From positions 7,998 to 18,775 of the forward strand of contig DBPS01000031.1 in assembly GCA_002304935.1 (NCBI GenBank): DNA of 10,778 nucleotides, in the 5' to 3' direction. Every line of letters starts with the position of its first letter. Within the stretch, counting starts at the first letter, position 1. Positions 1 to 6,537 of the stretch are shown piece by piece. A program made the position numbers and the translations under genes. The notes beneath the pieces are model-generated. The model had not been told where the DNA came from. It ran no database searches and saw nothing but the letters and a program-made list of their open reading frames with translations. The stretch comes from Candidatus Humimicrobium oleiphilum. GTDB lineage: Bacteria; Actinomycetota; Humimicrobiia; Humimicrobiales; Humimicrobiaceae.

Positions 1-4
1 CAGA

Positions 5-34
5 TTGAAAATTTTAATGATCCGGTAAGATAAT
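5..34 (+). promoter_or_regulatory. Putative sigma-70 type promoter for the first DegV gene
   Basis: TTGAAA at 5-10 and GATAAT at 29-34 are separated by 18 bases, a near-consensus housekeeping promoter. Transcription would begin near 41, leaving a leader of about 40 bases before the DegV start codon at 83. The call rests on sequence match only; in AT-rich DNA such matches also occur by chance. Confidence 0.45.
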
Positions 35-82
35 ATATATTTTCTAATATTCAAATGAGCATATTTAAAAGAAAGGAGAGAA

Positions 83-964
83 ATGATCATGGACAGGTTC
101 TGTGTTTCAACTGATTCAGGATGCGATCTCCCGGCATGGTTTTGCAAAGAAAGAAATATATCTGCGTACAATATGAAATATATTATTGATGAAATTGAGA
201 TGACTGATTCAATGAATCCGGAAGATTGTCGTGAATTCTATAAAAAAATGCGTAATGGGTCTGTTCCAAAAACAAGCCAGATGACTCCTTATGAATTTCT
301 GATTTACTGGACAGGATTATGGGAAAAATATAAACTTCCGATAGTTCATATTGCTCTGGGCAGCGGCATTTCCGGGACTTATTCCAACTCTTTAATGGCA
401 AGAAATCTTTTTCTTGAAAAAAATAAAGAAGCCAGTGTTTTTATAGTTGATTCCACTCTTGCATCAATCGGATACGGAATCCTTGCAGTAAAAGCAGCAG
501 ATCTGCGCGATGAAGGAAAATCTCCCCAAGAATGCGTTGACTGGCTGGAAAATAATAAAATTTTTATAAACACATATTATACAACTGATGATTTGAAATA
601 TCTTTATCGCAGCGGCAGGGTCAGCAAGACGGGTGTTATACTTGGAACTGCATTAAATATTAATCCCATACTTAATCTTGACAAAGATGGTCACCTAATA
701 GTCCGGGAAAAAGTCAGAGGCCGTAAAAAAGCTTTTAGCAGGATATCTGACATAATCGGGGAACTTGTAACAGAGCCCGGGAATCAGGTAGTTTATATCT
801 GTCATTCTGACTGCAGTGAAGAAGCTGAAAGTTTTTCAAAAACTTTGATTGAAAAATTTGGCTTTAAAGGCTCATTTATTAATTATATAGGACCCACTAT
901 TGGTTCGCATTCCGGACCTGGCCTTATTGCTGCTTTCTTTTATGGCAGAGCCAGGACAATCTGA
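83..964 (+). CDS. DegV family fatty-acid-binding protein (FakB-like)
   Basis: A 293-residue protein of normal DegV length. The N-terminus shows the family's beta-strand and acidic loop (VSTDSGCDLP). Thr64-Ser65-Gln66 form the conserved TSQ motif, Gly93 to Ser101 (GSGISGTYS) the SGT loop, then a SGRVSK...LNINPIL block and a KVRGRKKA motif, with a C-terminal GSHSGPG containing His276. In FakB proteins the corresponding Thr, Ser and His contact the fatty-acid carboxylate, and the protein presents the acyl chain to the FakA kinase; all three are present here. The start at 83 is supported by AAAGGAGAG at 72-80; an in-frame ATG at 89 is less well spaced. It should be cytosolic, with no signal peptide. 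The HAD gene follows after about 50 bases on the same strand, with no terminator between. The specific ligand is not known. Confidence 0.93.
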   Translation: MIMDRFCVSTDSGCDLPAWFCKERNISAYNMKYIIDEIEMTDSMNPEDCREFYKKMRNGSVPKTSQMTPYEFLIYWTGLWEKYKLPIVHIALGSGISGTYSNSLMARNLFLEKNKEASVFIVDSTLASIGYGILAVKAADLRDEGKSPQECVDWLENNKIFINTYYTTDDLKYLYRSGRVSKTGVILGTALNINPILNLDKDGHLIVREKVRGRKKAFSRISDIIGELVTEPGNQVVYICHSDCSEEAESFSKTLIEKFGFKGSFINYIGPTIGSHSGPGLIAAFFYGRARTI

Positions 965-1015
965 CATTATTATAAAAATTTAAGATGATGGCTGAAGATT
1001 ACGAAGGTGAGTAAA

Positions 1016-1648
1016 TTGGAAAACAATATCATTTTCGACTTTGACGGAACACTGGTTGATTCAAGCGGTGCAATTAATAAACTTTATGCTTATTTTGCAG
1101 ATAAATATCAAATATCTTCAATAAATGATCCGGAATCTCTTGCATCAATAAAATCACTGCCTCTTATAGACAAAATTAAAAAATTAGGCGTACCAGTTCA
1201 GCAGCTTGCTGCCATGTCAATAGAAGCCAAGAATGTTTATGCTTCTTTTATTTCTGAGGTAAAACTAAAGGAAGGAATGATCGATATCTTAAAAGATCTT
1301 AAAGAAAGACAGGCCAGCATGTTCATTCTTTCTTCCAATGCAGCAGATAATATAAATCAGTTTTTAAACCTTAATGATATTTCATTTTTCAAATCAGTTT
1401 ATTCTTCAAGGAATATTCTGAAAAAAGATGTTGAAGTTTTAAAACTTCTTAAAAAGTACAAGATTAAAAAAGATAATGTGGTATACGTGGGGGACGAGGT
1501 ACAGGATATCATAGCGTGCAGAAGAATAGGTGTAAAAATAATATCAGTTTCATGGGGTCATGATTCTGCAGAAGTCCTGAAAAAAAATAATCCTGATTAT
1601 TTATGCAATTCTATGGAAGATTTATATAATTTCCTGATTGATGGATAA
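1016..1648 (+). CDS. HAD superfamily hydrolase, phosphoglycolate phosphatase-like
   Basis: All four HAD motifs are visible. Motif I is DFDGT, with nucleophile Asp8 and acid/base Asp10. Motif II is Ser106-Ser107-Asn108 in FILSSN. Motif III is a lysine near 136-137 (KKD). Motif IV is Gly-Asp160-Glu-x-x-Asp164 (GDEVQD). A helical cap of roughly 75 residues sits between motifs I and II, as in subclass I enzymes of the Gph/YjjG type, which are Mg2+-dependent phosphomonoesterases in the cytosol; the substrate cannot be told. I chose the TTG at 1016 (210 residues) over the GTG at 1007 because AGGTGA at 1005-1010 fits the 16S tail with a 5-base gap to the TTG, and because the GTG has no SD. This also puts motif I six residues from the N-terminus, as is usual. 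The gene is probably cotranscribed with the upstream DegV gene. Confidence 0.88.
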   Translation: MENNIIFDFDGTLVDSSGAINKLYAYFADKYQISSINDPESLASIKSLPLIDKIKKLGVPVQQLAAMSIEAKNVYASFISEVKLKEGMIDILKDLKERQASMFILSSNAADNINQFLNLNDISFFKSVYSSRNILKKDVEVLKLLKKYKIKKDNVVYVGDEVQDIIACRRIGVKIISVSWGHDSAEVLKKNNPDYLCNSMEDLYNFLIDG

Positions 1649-1691
1649 ATACAAAATCCAAATTCAGATTGTTTAAAATTAATTAATATTG

Positions 1692-1739
1692 AAAAACTGG
1701 TTTAATAAATTTATCCTTACAAGAATAAATCAGTTTTTT
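1692..1739 (+). terminator. Rho-independent terminator after the DegV-HAD unit
   Basis: AAAAACTGGTTTA (1692-1704) pairs over 13 positions, with one G-T wobble, to TAAATCAGTTTTT (1726-1738), across a 21-base loop and within a run of six T. It lies 44 bases after the HAD stop codon. TTGAAA (1689-1694) with TATCCT (1712-1717), 17 bases apart, overlaps its left arm and could be the promoter of the tRNA gene that follows; that part is weak. Confidence 0.6.
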
Positions 1740-1761
1740 AGTTTGGCAGAATATTATTTAT

Positions 1762-1836
1762 GGGGATGTAGTTCAGTGGGAGAACGCTTGTCTGGCAGAC
1801 AAGAGGTCGGCGGTCCGACTCCGCTCATCTCCACCA
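1762..1836 (+). tRNA. tRNA-Ala (anticodon GGC)
   Basis: A complete cloverleaf. The acceptor stem is GGGGATG (1762-1768) with CATCTCC (1826-1832), A73 at 1833, and an encoded CCA at 1834-1836. The D arm is GTTC/GAAC (1771-1785). The anticodon arm is CTTGT/ACAAG (1787-1803), with loop CTGGCAG and anticodon GGC at 1794-1796. The variable loop is AGGTC and the T arm GGCGG/CCGCT (1809-1825). The G3:U70 pair, the main alanine identity element, is present (G at 1764 opposite T at 1830), which confirms Ala. One position is unusual: the T loop reads TCCGACT instead of TTCGANN, so position 55 is C where U (pseudouridine) is nearly universal. A TATTAT at 1752-1757 is too close to be its -10. Confidence 0.93.
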
Positions 1837-1845
1837 TCCAAAAAA

Positions 1846-1865
1846 GGGGACGTATAATTTGGCTC
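1846..1865 (+). repeat. Dispersed repeat, copy 1 (GGGGACGTATAATTTGG)
   Basis: Seventeen bases (1846-1862) are identical to 7548-7564, and 19 of the first 20 match. This copy starts ten bases after the CCA end of the tRNA and is bordered by A runs on both sides (GGCTCCC follows, then seven A). The GGGGACG... form resembles short terminal sequences seen with REP-associated or IS200-like elements in other bacteria; no transposase is present here. Confidence 0.6.
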
Positions 1866-1964
1866 CCAAAAAAAGTCTGACATATTCCTTTGCGAAAATG
1901 ATTTTTAAACCAGTGTTGTTTTTATAATGTGTGTCGGATAATATGCGAAGAAACCTGAAATTTT

Positions 1965-2531
1965 TTACTTTATTCTTTTCCTACGAAAGATAAAATTGAA
2001 AATATAAACCGCGTAACCGGTTTTAAGAACAATTGATCTACTATTCTTGATGGCAATATTTTTACCTATTGCCTTTCCTCCTACCGTAATGGAAGAAATA
2101 AATCCGGCAATTACGGCACTCATCAGAGCTTTTTCAAAATTAGGATTATAAAGAAGTATCCTGAAAACTATTGCCGCACCTATTGCTCCGCTGATAATTC
2201 CACAGATATCGCCGATTGCATCATTGCAGAAACTTGATACTTTTTCAGCGTTTTTCAGAAGCGCTACAGCTTCTCTTGCCCCTTTTATCTTATTTGCAGC
2301 CATACTGTTCATCGGCACTTCAGGGCATGCAGTAATGGCTACACCGATAATATCAAATAAAACTCCTATGAATATTATTATAATCAGTATAATTAAAGCC
2401 ACAGCAATATTAGCTTTAATTACCAAGGTTTCTGAAATAAAACTTAGAGTAATGGCTAAAAGAAGAGTCCATAAAGTGATGGCTATAATCCAGTGTCTTA
2501 TTTTACCTCTGGATTTTTTTAACTTAGTCAA
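1965..2531 (-). CDS. oapA: OapA-like membrane protein (OLE RNA-associated, DUF21-like)
   Basis: About 188 residues. There are two long hydrophobic segments near the N-terminus (HWIIAITLWTLLL and the Ile-rich VALIILIIIIFIGVLFDIIG), then a charged amphipathic stretch (KGAREAVALLKNAEKVSSFCND), two more membrane segments (CGIISGAIGAAIVF; SAVIAGFISSITVGG) and an Arg/Lys tail. The 'GA.eA..LLkna' block resembles the DUF21 membrane domain of CNNM/CorB Mg2+ transporters, but no CBS domains follow; relatives are often labelled CorB-like. It lies immediately downstream of the OLE-like RNA on the same strand, which is where OapA, the membrane partner of OLE RNA, is normally encoded. I chose the TTG at 2531: GGAGG (2544-2540) sits 8 bases in front of it, whereas a longer reading from TTG 2546 would have that SD inside the coding region. 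The call rests on fold, size and context together. Confidence 0.8.
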   Translation of the reverse strand: MTKLKKSRGKIRHWIIAITLWTLLLAITLSFISETLVIKANIAVALIILIIIIFIGVLFDIIGVAITACPEVPMNSMAANKIKGAREAVALLKNAEKVSSFCNDAIGDICGIISGAIGAAIVFRILLYNPNFEKALMSAVIAGFISSITVGGKAIGKNIAIKNSRSIVLKTGYAVYIFNFIFRRKRIK

Positions 2532-2539
2532 GTAAAGTT

Positions 2540-2552
2540 CCTCCAAAAAAAA
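2540..2552 (-). promoter_or_regulatory. U8 tract and Shine-Dalgarno between OLE-like RNA and oapA
   Basis: On the minus strand the RNA's closing stem runs straight into eight T (2552-2545) and then GGAGG (2544-2540). The SD is eight bases from the TTG at 2531 and decides that start. The stem plus T run could also act as a leaky terminator between RNA and gene. Confidence 0.55.
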
Positions 2553-3128
2553 GAGATGGCAATGCGATAGGTAAACTTTGCAGTTTAAGGTCCAGTAGGA
2601 TTTCCCAAACTTGTACTGAGTGTTACCACATCAGCGGTTTCCCTTTAAACAGTTTCTATAGCGTCGCCGCTTATAGGACTGGATTGCCACTAAAACCACA
2701 CTATAATCCCCACCGCATTTCATTAAGAACAGCCTAGGAGCTTTCCTCGACAGTCTTGAAATCACTAGCCTCTTTTGCAATTACAGGTTTCAGGTCAGAC
2801 ACATTACAAAGGTGCCGAGCTCTGGCATCCTCGTAACTCTAAAGAGACCCTCCCCCTGAATCACGCAAGGCAGGCTACGCTGCAATGCCTTTCAAACACT
2901 TGCAGGTTAACTCCAAATGCCGCTTTCGCAATAACACTTGAAATCTCCACGGAAAATGGGTCCACGCCCACATGCCATTATGGATCGCCCACTCTCCTTA
3001 ACCCCCAGGATCAACCCCCGACTGGGCGTCAGCAGCCAATCCCAGGGACTTCACATGTACGCCCTCAACGGATTTTTAGCCCCGTCTTTATGATAGCAAG
3101 TACTGACTAGGATACTGCGCCATCTCTT
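2551..3128 (-). ncRNA. ole: OLE-like RNA (ornate, large, extremophilic)
   Basis: A 578-base stretch, visibly richer in G+C than its surroundings, with no convincing reading frame on either strand. It is closed by a perfect 10-bp pairing of its ends: AAGAGATGGC at 3128-3119 on the minus strand with GCCATCTCTT at 2560-2551. Length (OLE averages about 610 bases), isolated position, and a DUF21-like membrane gene starting 20 bases beyond its 3' end all match OLE RNA of Firmicutes. OLE RNA is known to gather at the membrane with OapA and with the L7Ae-like protein OapB, and to protect Bacillus halodurans against short-chain alcohols, cold and Mg2+ stress. I cannot run the covariance model, so the family call rests on size, closing stem and neighbour. 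OapB is not in the window. A tRNA or rRNA identity is excluded by size and sequence. Confidence 0.82.
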
Positions 3129-3177
3129 AAATTATCAAAATAACTTTAACTATTTTTAATTTCTGTTACGGATATAT

Positions 3178-3186
3178 ATTATATCA
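3178..3186 (-). promoter_or_regulatory. Extended -10 promoter for the OLE-like RNA
   Basis: The minus strand reads TGATATAAT here, a perfect TGnTATAAT extended -10 element, with no good -35 behind it. A start near 3171 would give about 42 bases before the closing stem of the RNA at 3128. AT-rich sequence makes chance matches possible. Confidence 0.45.
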
Positions 3187-3273
3187 TATATTTTTTTTAT
3201 TATTTAAAACAAAAAAAAGCTTTAAAAAATTATTTTTATTTTATTTATTTTATTATTTTTAAATACAACATTC

Positions 3274-3302
3274 TTGATAAACCTGAAATATGAGAGAATA
3301 AT
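3274..3302 (+). promoter_or_regulatory. Putative promoter for the TspO-like gene
   Basis: TTGATA (3274-3279) and AATAAT (3297-3302) are 17 bases apart, each one mismatch from consensus; a TATAAT at 3302-3307 overlaps. Start of transcription would be near 3310, about 140 bases before the gene. Confidence 0.45.
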
Positions 3303-3311
3303 ATAATAAGG

Positions 3312-3327
3312 CATAAGTCTTATGACT
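3312..3327. promoter_or_regulatory. Palindromic operator-like site near the TspO-like gene's start of transcription
   Basis: CATAAG-T-CTTATG (3312-3324) is a perfect inverted repeat around one base. It overlaps a second pairing, AGTC (3316-3319) with GACT (3324-3327). It lies just at or after the predicted start of transcription, where a repressor could bind. No regulator is identified. Confidence 0.3.
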
Positions 3328-3450
3328 CTTAAATAATTATAATTATCAAAATTATTATATTTTATTTATAAAATATATATAATACTATATTATCCTATAA
3401 TTTTTATTATCTGATAACATTATTTTAAAAACATAAGAAGGAAGGGGCTT

Positions 3451-4245
3451 GTGTTGAAAAAATCAGCTAAAATCACTTACTCGATTCTTAATTTTATCGG
3501 TTTTATTGCTGTGGTTGTAGTCAATGCTCTTGCAGTACTGCTTCCGATAAACAACAGAACCACCGAGGAACTTTCTGACAAATACCCAAACCTATTCGTG
3601 CCTGCCGGTATTACTTTCTCAGTATGGGGAATAATCTATCTCCTGTTGTTTATTTTCATCATCTACCAGTTTGCAGTTGCTTCAAGAAGAGGGCAGGAAG
3701 AAAGAGGTATTTTTGAAAAGATAGGTTTATGGTTCTTTATTTCATGTATTTTTAACGTTGCATGGATAATTGCATGGCATTATGAGATGGTATGGCTTTC
3801 TCTTATCATAATGGTCCTTCTTTTCCTAAGTCTCCTGATCATATATGTAAGACTCGGAACAGGAAGACCCGGCATAAGAGTTTCCGAGAGAATATGCGTC
3901 AACATCCCTTTCAGTGTTTATATAGGATGGATTACAATTGCAACGATTGCAAATGCAACAGCCTTACTTGTACAGATTAACTGGAACAGGTTCGGATTAA
4001 GTGAGCAGCTATGGGCTGTTATCGTAATAGCTGTGGGTGCTGTAATTACTCTTGCAACAGTATACTCTAGAAATGATATCTTTTACTGTTTCGTGGTGAT
4101 ATGGGCTCTGGCAGGAATAATTATAAAAAGATTTGCAGAAGGCGGAACATGGACAAGTCCTGTTATAATAACTGTAATCATTGCAATTGCACTTATCGGA
4201 CTTTCGGTGATAATACAACTTATCAGAAAAAAGAAAATATACTGA
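3451..4245 (+). CDS. TspO/MBR-like (tryptophan-rich sensory protein family) multi-pass membrane protein
   Basis: 264 residues, almost wholly hydrophobic. About eight candidate membrane segments lie near residues 9-32, 52-76, 92-108, 113-133, 152-174, 186-206, 210-227 and 236-258, ending in a basic RKKKIY tail. The block PAGITFSVWGIIYLLL, the aromatic FFISCIFNVAWIIAWHYEMVWLS region and the conserved NxxFSVYIGWITIATIANATA stretch resemble the longer TspO/MBR-like family of Gram-positive bacteria. Classic TspO proteins are about 160 residues with five helices and bind tetrapyrroles or sterols; the extra C-terminal helices mean that role cannot be assumed. The start is GTG 3451 (or TTG 3454), behind GAAGGAAGGGG at 3437-3447. 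It appears to be a single-gene unit with its own promoter and the terminator at 4272-4347. Confidence 0.65.
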   Translation: MLKKSAKITYSILNFIGFIAVVVVNALAVLLPINNRTTEELSDKYPNLFVPAGITFSVWGIIYLLLFIFIIYQFAVASRRGQEERGIFEKIGLWFFISCIFNVAWIIAWHYEMVWLSLIIMVLLFLSLLIIYVRLGTGRPGIRVSERICVNIPFSVYIGWITIATIANATALLVQINWNRFGLSEQLWAVIVIAVGAVITLATVYSRNDIFYCFVVIWALAGIIIKRFAEGGTWTSPVIITVIIAIALIGLSVIIQLIRKKKIY

Positions 4246-4271
4246 TAACTATTTAGAAACATGCATTTTTT

Positions 4272-4347
4272 AAAGATGGCATCCCGGATATTAATATCTG
4301 GAAATTTTTTCTAAAAAAAATCTACTTTCCGGGCTGTCATCTTTTTT
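4272..4347 (+). terminator. Strong rho-independent terminator after the TspO-like gene
   Basis: AAAGATGGCATCCCGG (4272-4287) pairs with CCGGGCTGTCATCTTT (4329-4344), 16 positions with one mismatch and one wobble, followed by more T (TTTTTT at 4342-4347). The 41-base interior contains a second small palindrome, GATATTAATATC (4287-4298). The stem is GC-rich for this window. Confidence 0.75.
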
Positions 4348-4381
4348 ATCTGTCCTGATGTCAGGATTATTATGATTTTAA

Positions 4382-4409
4382 TTGTAAAAATTTTTCCAGT
4401 TCCTATAAT
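4382..4409 (+). promoter_or_regulatory. Putative promoter for the FAD oxidoreductase gene
   Basis: TTGTAA (4382-4387) and a perfect TATAAT (4404-4409) are 16 bases apart. It lies after the preceding terminator and about 115 bases upstream of the start codon at 4532, so the gene appears to be transcribed on its own. Confidence 0.45.
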
Positions 4410-4531
4410 ACAGTAAATAACTATTTCGTTATTATTATTAACTAGGGCTAAATTAGGATTTTCAATTTAATATTTCAGGTAATATGCCAAATAATAATTT
4501 AGACTATAGATGAGATAATAAGTCAGGCAAT

Positions 4532-6418
4532 ATGTCAGATAAATTCAACGCCCTAATAATAGGTGCCGGCCTTTCGGGACTTACAGCTGCAAGCCTTCTT
4601 TCAAAGAGAGGCTTAAAAGTTGCGGTCATAGACAGAAATTTCAAACCAGGAGGTTCATGCGGCATATTTAAAAGAAACGGATATACATTTGATCAGGGCA
4701 CGGCAATGCTTTACGGTTTTGGAAGCGAGGGGTTTAATCCTCATCGTTTTATTTTTAACTGTCTTGAGGAACCATTTGATGTAATAAAGCATGAAATACT
4801 TTATTCTGTGAAATTTAAAGATAAAAAAATAAGATTTTTTGCTGATGTCGATAAATTCGTTGAAGAGCTTTCACTTATATTTCCGAAACAAAAGAGTAAT
4901 CTCAAGAGGTTTTATTCTGATATGAAAGATCTTTACAATAAGGTGATTATAAAAAAACCTGCATATGAAACACCTGATGAAACAAATAAAATCCTTGCTC
5001 TTAAAAAACTTTTATTAAATCCAGTTTCCTATATTAAATTTCTTGGTTTTATGAATAAATCTACAAAAGAATTGCTTGAAAAATATTTTGATGATCCGGA
5101 GATATTTAAATTTTTTGACAAACTTACCTCAACATATTGCTATACTACAGTATCGGAAACACCTGCGATACTTTCAGCAATAATGTTTATAGATAATCAT
5201 ACAGGAGGGAGCTTTTATCCTGCAGGTTCAACTCTTTTTTTACCGGGAAAACTGGAAAAAGTCATTGAAGAAAATGATGGGGAAATGATTTTTGAGAAGG
5301 AAGTAACAAAAATCCTCATCAAAAATAATAAGGCAATAGGTGTTTTGATTGATGATGGCAATATAATTTATTCTGATAACATAATTTATTCAGGAACAAT
5401 CTGGAATATTTATGAAAAGCTTATTGATGAAAAATACTCACTTCCGGAAAGAAGAGAATGGGCTCGAAAAATGATACCGACATATCCGAGTATGGTATTT
5501 TATGCTGTTGTTGACTCAGAAATAATACCAGATGGAACTAATGCCATCGAGATGCTTATTGGTAATCCTGACTCAATAGATGAATCAGAAGTCACTGTAT
5601 ATATATTTAGTATTGACGACAAGACTCTCTGTCCGGAAGGAACTCATGTTCTTACAGCAATAGGACCTTCATTTAAAAAATGGCCGCAAGGAGATATTAA
5701 AACAGATTACAGCAGTCCTGAATATGATGAACAAAAGAAAACTGAAGAAGAAAGAATTAAAAATGTTCTTGAAAAACATTTTCCAGGATTTAAAAAAGGC
5801 CTTATTTATTCCGAGATTTCCTCACCTTCGACAATAGAAAAATACACGATGAAAAATCATGGCTGCGTTGCTGGTCCCAAACAATCAATAGGTCAGCATA
5901 TGTTTAATCGTCTGCATATAAAAAGCGACTGGGATTCTTTATTCTGCTGTGGTGAATCATGTACGCTGGGGACCGGCTCACCCGCAGTAACTGTTTCGGG
6001 AATAAGTGCAGCAAATGCAGTACTAAGAAAATATGGGAAAAAACAATTTTTATATGATTCCGGAATGAAAAATTATATCAATGTTCTTAAAAAGCCTGTT
6101 AACCATGACAAGCTGAACATGACTCATTCTATGCAGGAAAGAGAAATAATTGCACTTGCAAACAAATGCTTGTTTTGTGAGAAGCCGGAATGCATGAAAA
6201 ATTTTAAACTTGATACAAGGGGCATTTTAAGAAGAGTATCGGTCGGTAATTTTTATGGAGCAGCAAAAATAATAAAAAAATATCTCAGATATAATGATAT
6301 TGACAGTGAAATAATTAAAACAATTGAAAACAACTGCATAATGCAGAAGAAGAATGGTACACCTTTACAAATTGCCAGGATTATCAAATTTCTTTCAAAT
6401 AAAAACTTTGATAAATAA
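4532..6418 (+). CDS. CrtI/phytoene desaturase-like FAD oxidoreductase with C-terminal Fe-S-type domain
   Basis: 628 residues, longer than the roughly 500 usual for CrtI-like enzymes. Residues 7-34 are the FAD-binding Rossmann unit (GAGLSG at 11-16, ending in Asp34), followed by PGGSC (39-43). Residues 471-490 (FCCGESCTLGTGSPAVTVSG) are the C-terminal FAD motif of the CrtI/CrtISO group. After about residue 535 comes an added segment. It holds Cys546, Cys549 and Cys554 (CxxCxxxxC), a DTRGILRRVSVGNFYGAAKII stretch, and Cys602 before a GTPLQIARII motif. Its order matches the N-terminal Fe-S domain of GltD and dihydropyrimidine dehydrogenase, here placed at the C-terminus. The upstream SD is weak (AGG at 4523-4525). 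No carotenoid genes lie nearby, so a carotenoid substrate should not be assumed. A soluble or membrane-surface flavoenzyme is likely. Confidence 0.85.
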   Translation: MSDKFNALIIGAGLSGLTAASLLSKRGLKVAVIDRNFKPGGSCGIFKRNGYTFDQGTAMLYGFGSEGFNPHRFIFNCLEEPFDVIKHEILYSVKFKDKKIRFFADVDKFVEELSLIFPKQKSNLKRFYSDMKDLYNKVIIKKPAYETPDETNKILALKKLLLNPVSYIKFLGFMNKSTKELLEKYFDDPEIFKFFDKLTSTYCYTTVSETPAILSAIMFIDNHTGGSFYPAGSTLFLPGKLEKVIEENDGEMIFEKEVTKILIKNNKAIGVLIDDGNIIYSDNIIYSGTIWNIYEKLIDEKYSLPERREWARKMIPTYPSMVFYAVVDSEIIPDGTNAIEMLIGNPDSIDESEVTVYIFSIDDKTLCPEGTHVLTAIGPSFKKWPQGDIKTDYSSPEYDEQKKTEEERIKNVLEKHFPGFKKGLIYSEISSPSTIEKYTMKNHGCVAGPKQSIGQHMFNRLHIKSDWDSLFCCGESCTLGTGSPAVTVSGISAANAVLRKYGKKQFLYDSGMKNYINVLKKPVNHDKLNMTHSMQEREIIALANKCLFCEKPECMKNFKLDTRGILRRVSVGNFYGAAKIIKKYLRYNDIDSEIIKTIENNCIMQKKNGTPLQIARIIKFLSNKNFDK

Positions 6419-6537
6419 AAAAAATATATTTATAAAAAATATTATCAAAGATACAAAAAATTTATATAAAGCAATCAGATTATACATATATTCTTTAATT
6501 AATGTTTTATTAATGTTATATTTATTACTGTTTTTAT

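Larger units (their letters stand above)
3129..3450. other. AT-rich intergenic region between divergent units
   Basis: About 320 bases without a gene. It is mostly A/T runs (for example 3190-3260) between the OLE-like RNA on the minus strand and the TspO-like gene on the plus strand. It holds an outward promoter for each and a palindrome at 3312-3324; I see no ORF or RNA in the rest. Confidence 0.6.

Noticed and set aside
1689..1880. 63-codon open frame
   Set aside because: It runs through the terminator, the tRNA-Ala and the dispersed repeat; the tRNA is certain.
1868..1926. Possible minus-strand terminator for the OapA-like gene (CATATT/AATATG then seven T)
   Set aside because: The paired arms are short, widely separated and bulged; only the T run is convincing.
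2224..2535. 103-codon plus-strand open frame
   Set aside because: It lies entirely opposite the OapA-like gene and mirrors its hydrophobic codons.
2741..2748. GAGGAAAG on the minus strand, as in the P4 region of RNase P RNA
   Set aside because: The other RNase P signatures are missing and the element is far longer than RNase P RNA; the neighbour gene and end stem fit OLE.
2775..3110. 111-codon plus-strand open frame
   Set aside because: It is antisense to the OLE-like RNA, has no SD, and its product (Pro/Thr/His-rich, no motif) looks like translated structured RNA.
6406..6450. Inverted repeat CTTTGATAA/TTATCAAAG around the stop codon of the FAD oxidoreductase gene
   Set aside because: Nine pairs, but the stem starts inside the coding end and is not followed by T; terminator function not supported.
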